From Candidatus Saccharimonadota bacterium (lineage in GTDB: Bacteria; Patescibacteriota; Saccharimonadia; Saccharimonadales; Saccharimonadaceae), in NCBI GenBank assembly GCA_030645815.1, contig JAUSMW010000211.1, forward strand, positions 1-32,671: a stretch of DNA of 32,671 nucleotides, given 5' to 3'. The position numbers and the translations under genes are program-made. Below are positions 30,728-32,671 of this stretch, piece by piece. The first letter of the stretch is position 1. The number at the start of each line of letters is the position of its first letter. The notes beneath the pieces are model-generated. The model worked only from the letters and a program-made list of their open reading frames with translations, did not search any database and was not told the DNA's origin.

Positions 30728-31198
30728 CTACATTTCCATCAATAGGGTTTTAGTTGTAATTAAATTACGATCAGTAGATCTAACGTTAAGATCAGAGTCT
30801 ATCAACGCACCACAAACATCAAATTTGAAGCCAATAACATTGGCCCAGTGGCCAGTTTTATTTTTTAAAGTCGGCGAAACCCACACTTCTACTAGCTGTG
30901 ATCCAAAAATACGCCGATAAATAGACTGTGTTTCTCTCCTGTTAGTCACACAACAGTTTGTATCACTAGCAGAGGGAATATAACCATTCCAATTTGCAAA
31001 AAAACTACTTTCACTTTTCTTCTTTTCATATGCTATTGCATGCACTCTAACCACCGAAACTGCTGCACCAATAAATTCTTCGTCAGAAATATAGCGCTCT
31101 TGCACTTTGCAGTAACCGGGAGCGTTATTTTTCAATAATGTATAAAATGCAACAGATGCAATTGATAAAAAAAATAACACAACATACATAAACTTCAT
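30728..31198 (-). CDS. Signal-anchored small protein, orphan immunity-like
   Basis: The 156-aa product has one N-terminal hydrophobic helix (about 3-21), followed by NAPGYCKVQERYISDEEFIGAAV and a domain with further Cys residues (TNCCVTN, DVCGAL), consistent with export to an oxidising periplasm. It lacks the xxLCxxE block of the three sister genes, so it is probably a different family in the same position. AGGTGA lies just before the ATG. It sits between the intact GT4 gene and a chimeric ORF that starts 2 nt after its stop. Function unknown. Confidence 0.6.
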   Translation of the reverse strand: MKFMYVVLFFLSIASVAFYTLLKNNAPGYCKVQERYISDEEFIGAAVSVVRVHAIAYEKKKSESSFFANWNGYIPSASDTNCCVTNRRETQSIYRRIFGSQLVEVWVSPTLKNKTGHWANVIGFKFDVCGALIDSDLNVRSTDRNLITTKTLLMEM

Positions 31199-31244
31199 AA
31201 GTCACCTAGATAATCAAATTAATCCTTTGTAATTAGCGATTTTT

Positions 31245-31250
31245 ATTATA
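31245..31250 (-). promoter_or_regulatory. Possible -10 element upstream of the small-protein array
   Basis: The minus strand carries a perfect TATAAT here, about 47 bp before the ATG at 31198, in the gap after the GT4 gene. No good -35 is found 16-18 bp upstream, so this is only a candidate for the array's promoter. Confidence 0.3.
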
Positions 31251-31308
31251 CCCGCACTAATACTGCAAATCCTTTCCCACAATCAACACTTGGGTTTTAT
31301 ATGTAATT

Positions 31309-32529
31309 TCATCGAGATCCAATAACATCAACCCACAACCTCTGCCCTGGTAAACATATAGTTTCAAGATCATACTGCTGCAGAATAAGATCTCTTGCAG
31401 TTTCACCCAGCCGATACCGTTCTGCTGGATTTCTCAACAAATATGACACTTGACCGGCAAGTGCGCTTACATCAAAAAAATCCACCAACAATCCAGTCTC
31501 ATTATGTTTTATCACTTCCCGCACCGGCGCCGTATCACTCGCCACAATCGCACAACCTGCACTCATCGCCTCTAACAAACTCCAACTCAACACAAACGGG
31601 TAAGTCAGGTACACATGCACGGTGGACAATTGTAATAGCTGGATAAAATCTGGATATGGCAGTTTTCCTACAAAATGGACACGACTTAAGTCGAGCTGAT
31701 CACACACTTCGTTTAAAAAGAGTTGTTTCCAGGTTGTGCCCTCTGGGGGCTTACTGCCGTAACTCACATCATCACCGCCGACAATAATCACTCTCGCCTT
31801 TGGGTTTTCTTTGAGGATTTTCGGCAAGGCGCGCATAAAAATATGGTAACCGCGCATGGGTTCCAGATTACGGTTTACGAAGGTGATGATTTCATCATCC
31901 TTGGTTAGCTCCATTCCATTCAAGCGCATAGTGACTTGGGCATTGGGTTTTATGCGGTTGGTGTCTATGCCATCGTGTATGACGGAAATTTTATCTTGGA
32001 AGTGTTTGGGGAACGTAGAGCGCTGAAAGTGTGTTGGCGATATGCCGGCATCAGCTTGTAGTAGATGTAAATCGAAATTGGCATTTTTAAGTTTTAAACG
32101 GCAGGCTATATCCAATTCCGGTGTTGAAAATTCCGGATCGAAATTTACATCACCACCAACCGTCTGATAATAAAACTCGCAGTAAAGTACGAGCTTTGCA
32201 TGTGGCCATACATCTTTTAAAAACAGGCTTTCGCCCCAACCGGGGTGGGCAATAATTAAATCGGGCATGAAGCCTTCTTTTTTTAATTGCATAGCGCCCC
32301 AAAATGCCGCTTCGGCTCGTATGGTTTTGGTTTCCATATCGGTAAGCCATGGGTGTATGTCTTTACTACTCGAACGTTTGATGTTGTAGGTGTGCAGTTT
32401 TACACCAGCCGGACAAGGGCGATTGCTGGGTGTGAGCGCACGAATATCATTTTTAGGATCTGCTGCCAACGCTGGTGCCAGGTGCACAAACTGGGCGGGA
32501 AAGTTTTGGTGGATAAATAGTACGTTCAT
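31309..32529 (-). CDS. GT4 family glycosyltransferase
   Basis: Retaining GT-B sugar transferase of 406 aa, cytoplasmic. The N-terminus MNVLFIHQNFPAQFVHLAPAL is typical of a GT4 subgroup. HDGID is at 185-189, the donor domain starts near 217 (FVNRNLEPMRGY), and the donor-binding segment is SWSLLEAMSAGCAIVASDTAPVREVI (about 315-340), with E320 and the ETGLLVDFFD motif following. It lies at the upstream end of the minus-strand array and may be cotranscribed with it. Two fragments of a second copy are scattered downstream (27989-28224 and 30372-30515). Whether it modifies the RTX protein or the cell surface cannot be told. Confidence 0.88.
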   Translation of the reverse strand: MNVLFIHQNFPAQFVHLAPALAADPKNDIRALTPSNRPCPAGVKLHTYNIKRSSSKDIHPWLTDMETKTIRAEAAFWGAMQLKKEGFMPDLIIAHPGWGESLFLKDVWPHAKLVLYCEFYYQTVGGDVNFDPEFSTPELDIACRLKLKNANFDLHLLQADAGISPTHFQRSTFPKHFQDKISVIHDGIDTNRIKPNAQVTMRLNGMELTKDDEIITFVNRNLEPMRGYHIFMRALPKILKENPKARVIIVGGDDVSYGSKPPEGTTWKQLFLNEVCDQLDLSRVHFVGKLPYPDFIQLLQLSTVHVYLTYPFVLSWSLLEAMSAGCAIVASDTAPVREVIKHNETGLLVDFFDVSALAGQVSYLLRNPAERYRLGETARDLILQQYDLETICLPGQRLWVDVIGSR

Positions 32530-32574
32530 AGCAACAACTGATTCCTTAGTGCTTACTACAAAAATTCATTGATA

Positions 32575-32592
32575 TGGATACCCGCGTTCGCG
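32575..32592. repeat. Partial REP-like remnant
   Basis: TGGATACCCGCGTTCGCG resembles the reverse complement of the first hairpin of the REP-like element at 15461. The rest of the element is not recognisable. The 142 bp from 32530 to the window end hold no other feature I can support. Confidence 0.35.
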
Positions 32593-32671
32593 CACTACTG
32601 TCCGGAATAAAAAAGAGTGGGGTATCGGAAAGGGTTGCAGCTCCTGAGTTTAACGGGTAAAACCCACTGAC

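Overview
The window looks like a gammaproteobacterial chromosome, most probably from the Cellvibrionaceae. This is inferred from the phoH-ybeY-corC-lnt order, the yggL, yceH and DUF1304 neighbours, a REP-like repeat, and CBM6 modules carried on a giant secreted protein. No searches were run; family names come from motifs read by eye.

Left part (1-16050) is ordinary chromosome, almost all on the + strand. It opens with the 5' end of a divergent AI-2E-type permease gene. Then come phoH-ybeY-corC (closed by a clear terminator), lnt, an Ada alkylation-repair gene whose AraC domain is shortened, two small membrane proteins, a glycosyltransferase, a Crp/Fnr regulator, an NAD(P)H:FMN reductase, an HD-GYP protein, two small overlapping genes, a secreted protein with one CxxCH motif behind a good sigma70 promoter, a shikimate kinase, yceH, a REP element and yggL.

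Right part (16282-32529) is an accessory island entirely on the - strand. In transcription order it has an intact GT4 glycosyltransferase, then repeated units made of a small membrane-anchored protein followed at once by the start of another ORF, and finally an 11-kb gene for a 3692-residue RTX protein. That protein has an N-terminal class-3 lipase domain (GHSLGG, apparent Ser-Asp-His triad), many haemolysin-type Ca-binding modules, a zinc metalloprotease (HExxH...E) embedded inside one of those modules, Ig-like repeats, two CBM6 domains and a type-I-secretion-like C-terminus. Only the last unit carries a full-length partner. The other three small-protein genes (28286-28870, 29781-30284, 30728-31198) are followed by short or chimeric ORFs that keep a start codon and usually a good ribosome binding site but are soon broken off. 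Debris between them includes a 117-bp copy of the RTX gene (5 mismatches), two pieces of a second glycosyltransferase copy that meet at a 21-bp near-repeat, and a frameshifted membrane-protein gene.

My main hypothesis is that this is a polymorphic toxin/immunity-like locus built on a type-I-secreted RTX lipase/protease. The membrane-anchored proteins would be immunity factors, three of them orphans beside decayed effector starts. The architecture is read directly from sequence; the antibacterial function is inference. No type I secretion ABC transporter, membrane-fusion or TolC gene is present in the window, so export would depend on genes elsewhere.
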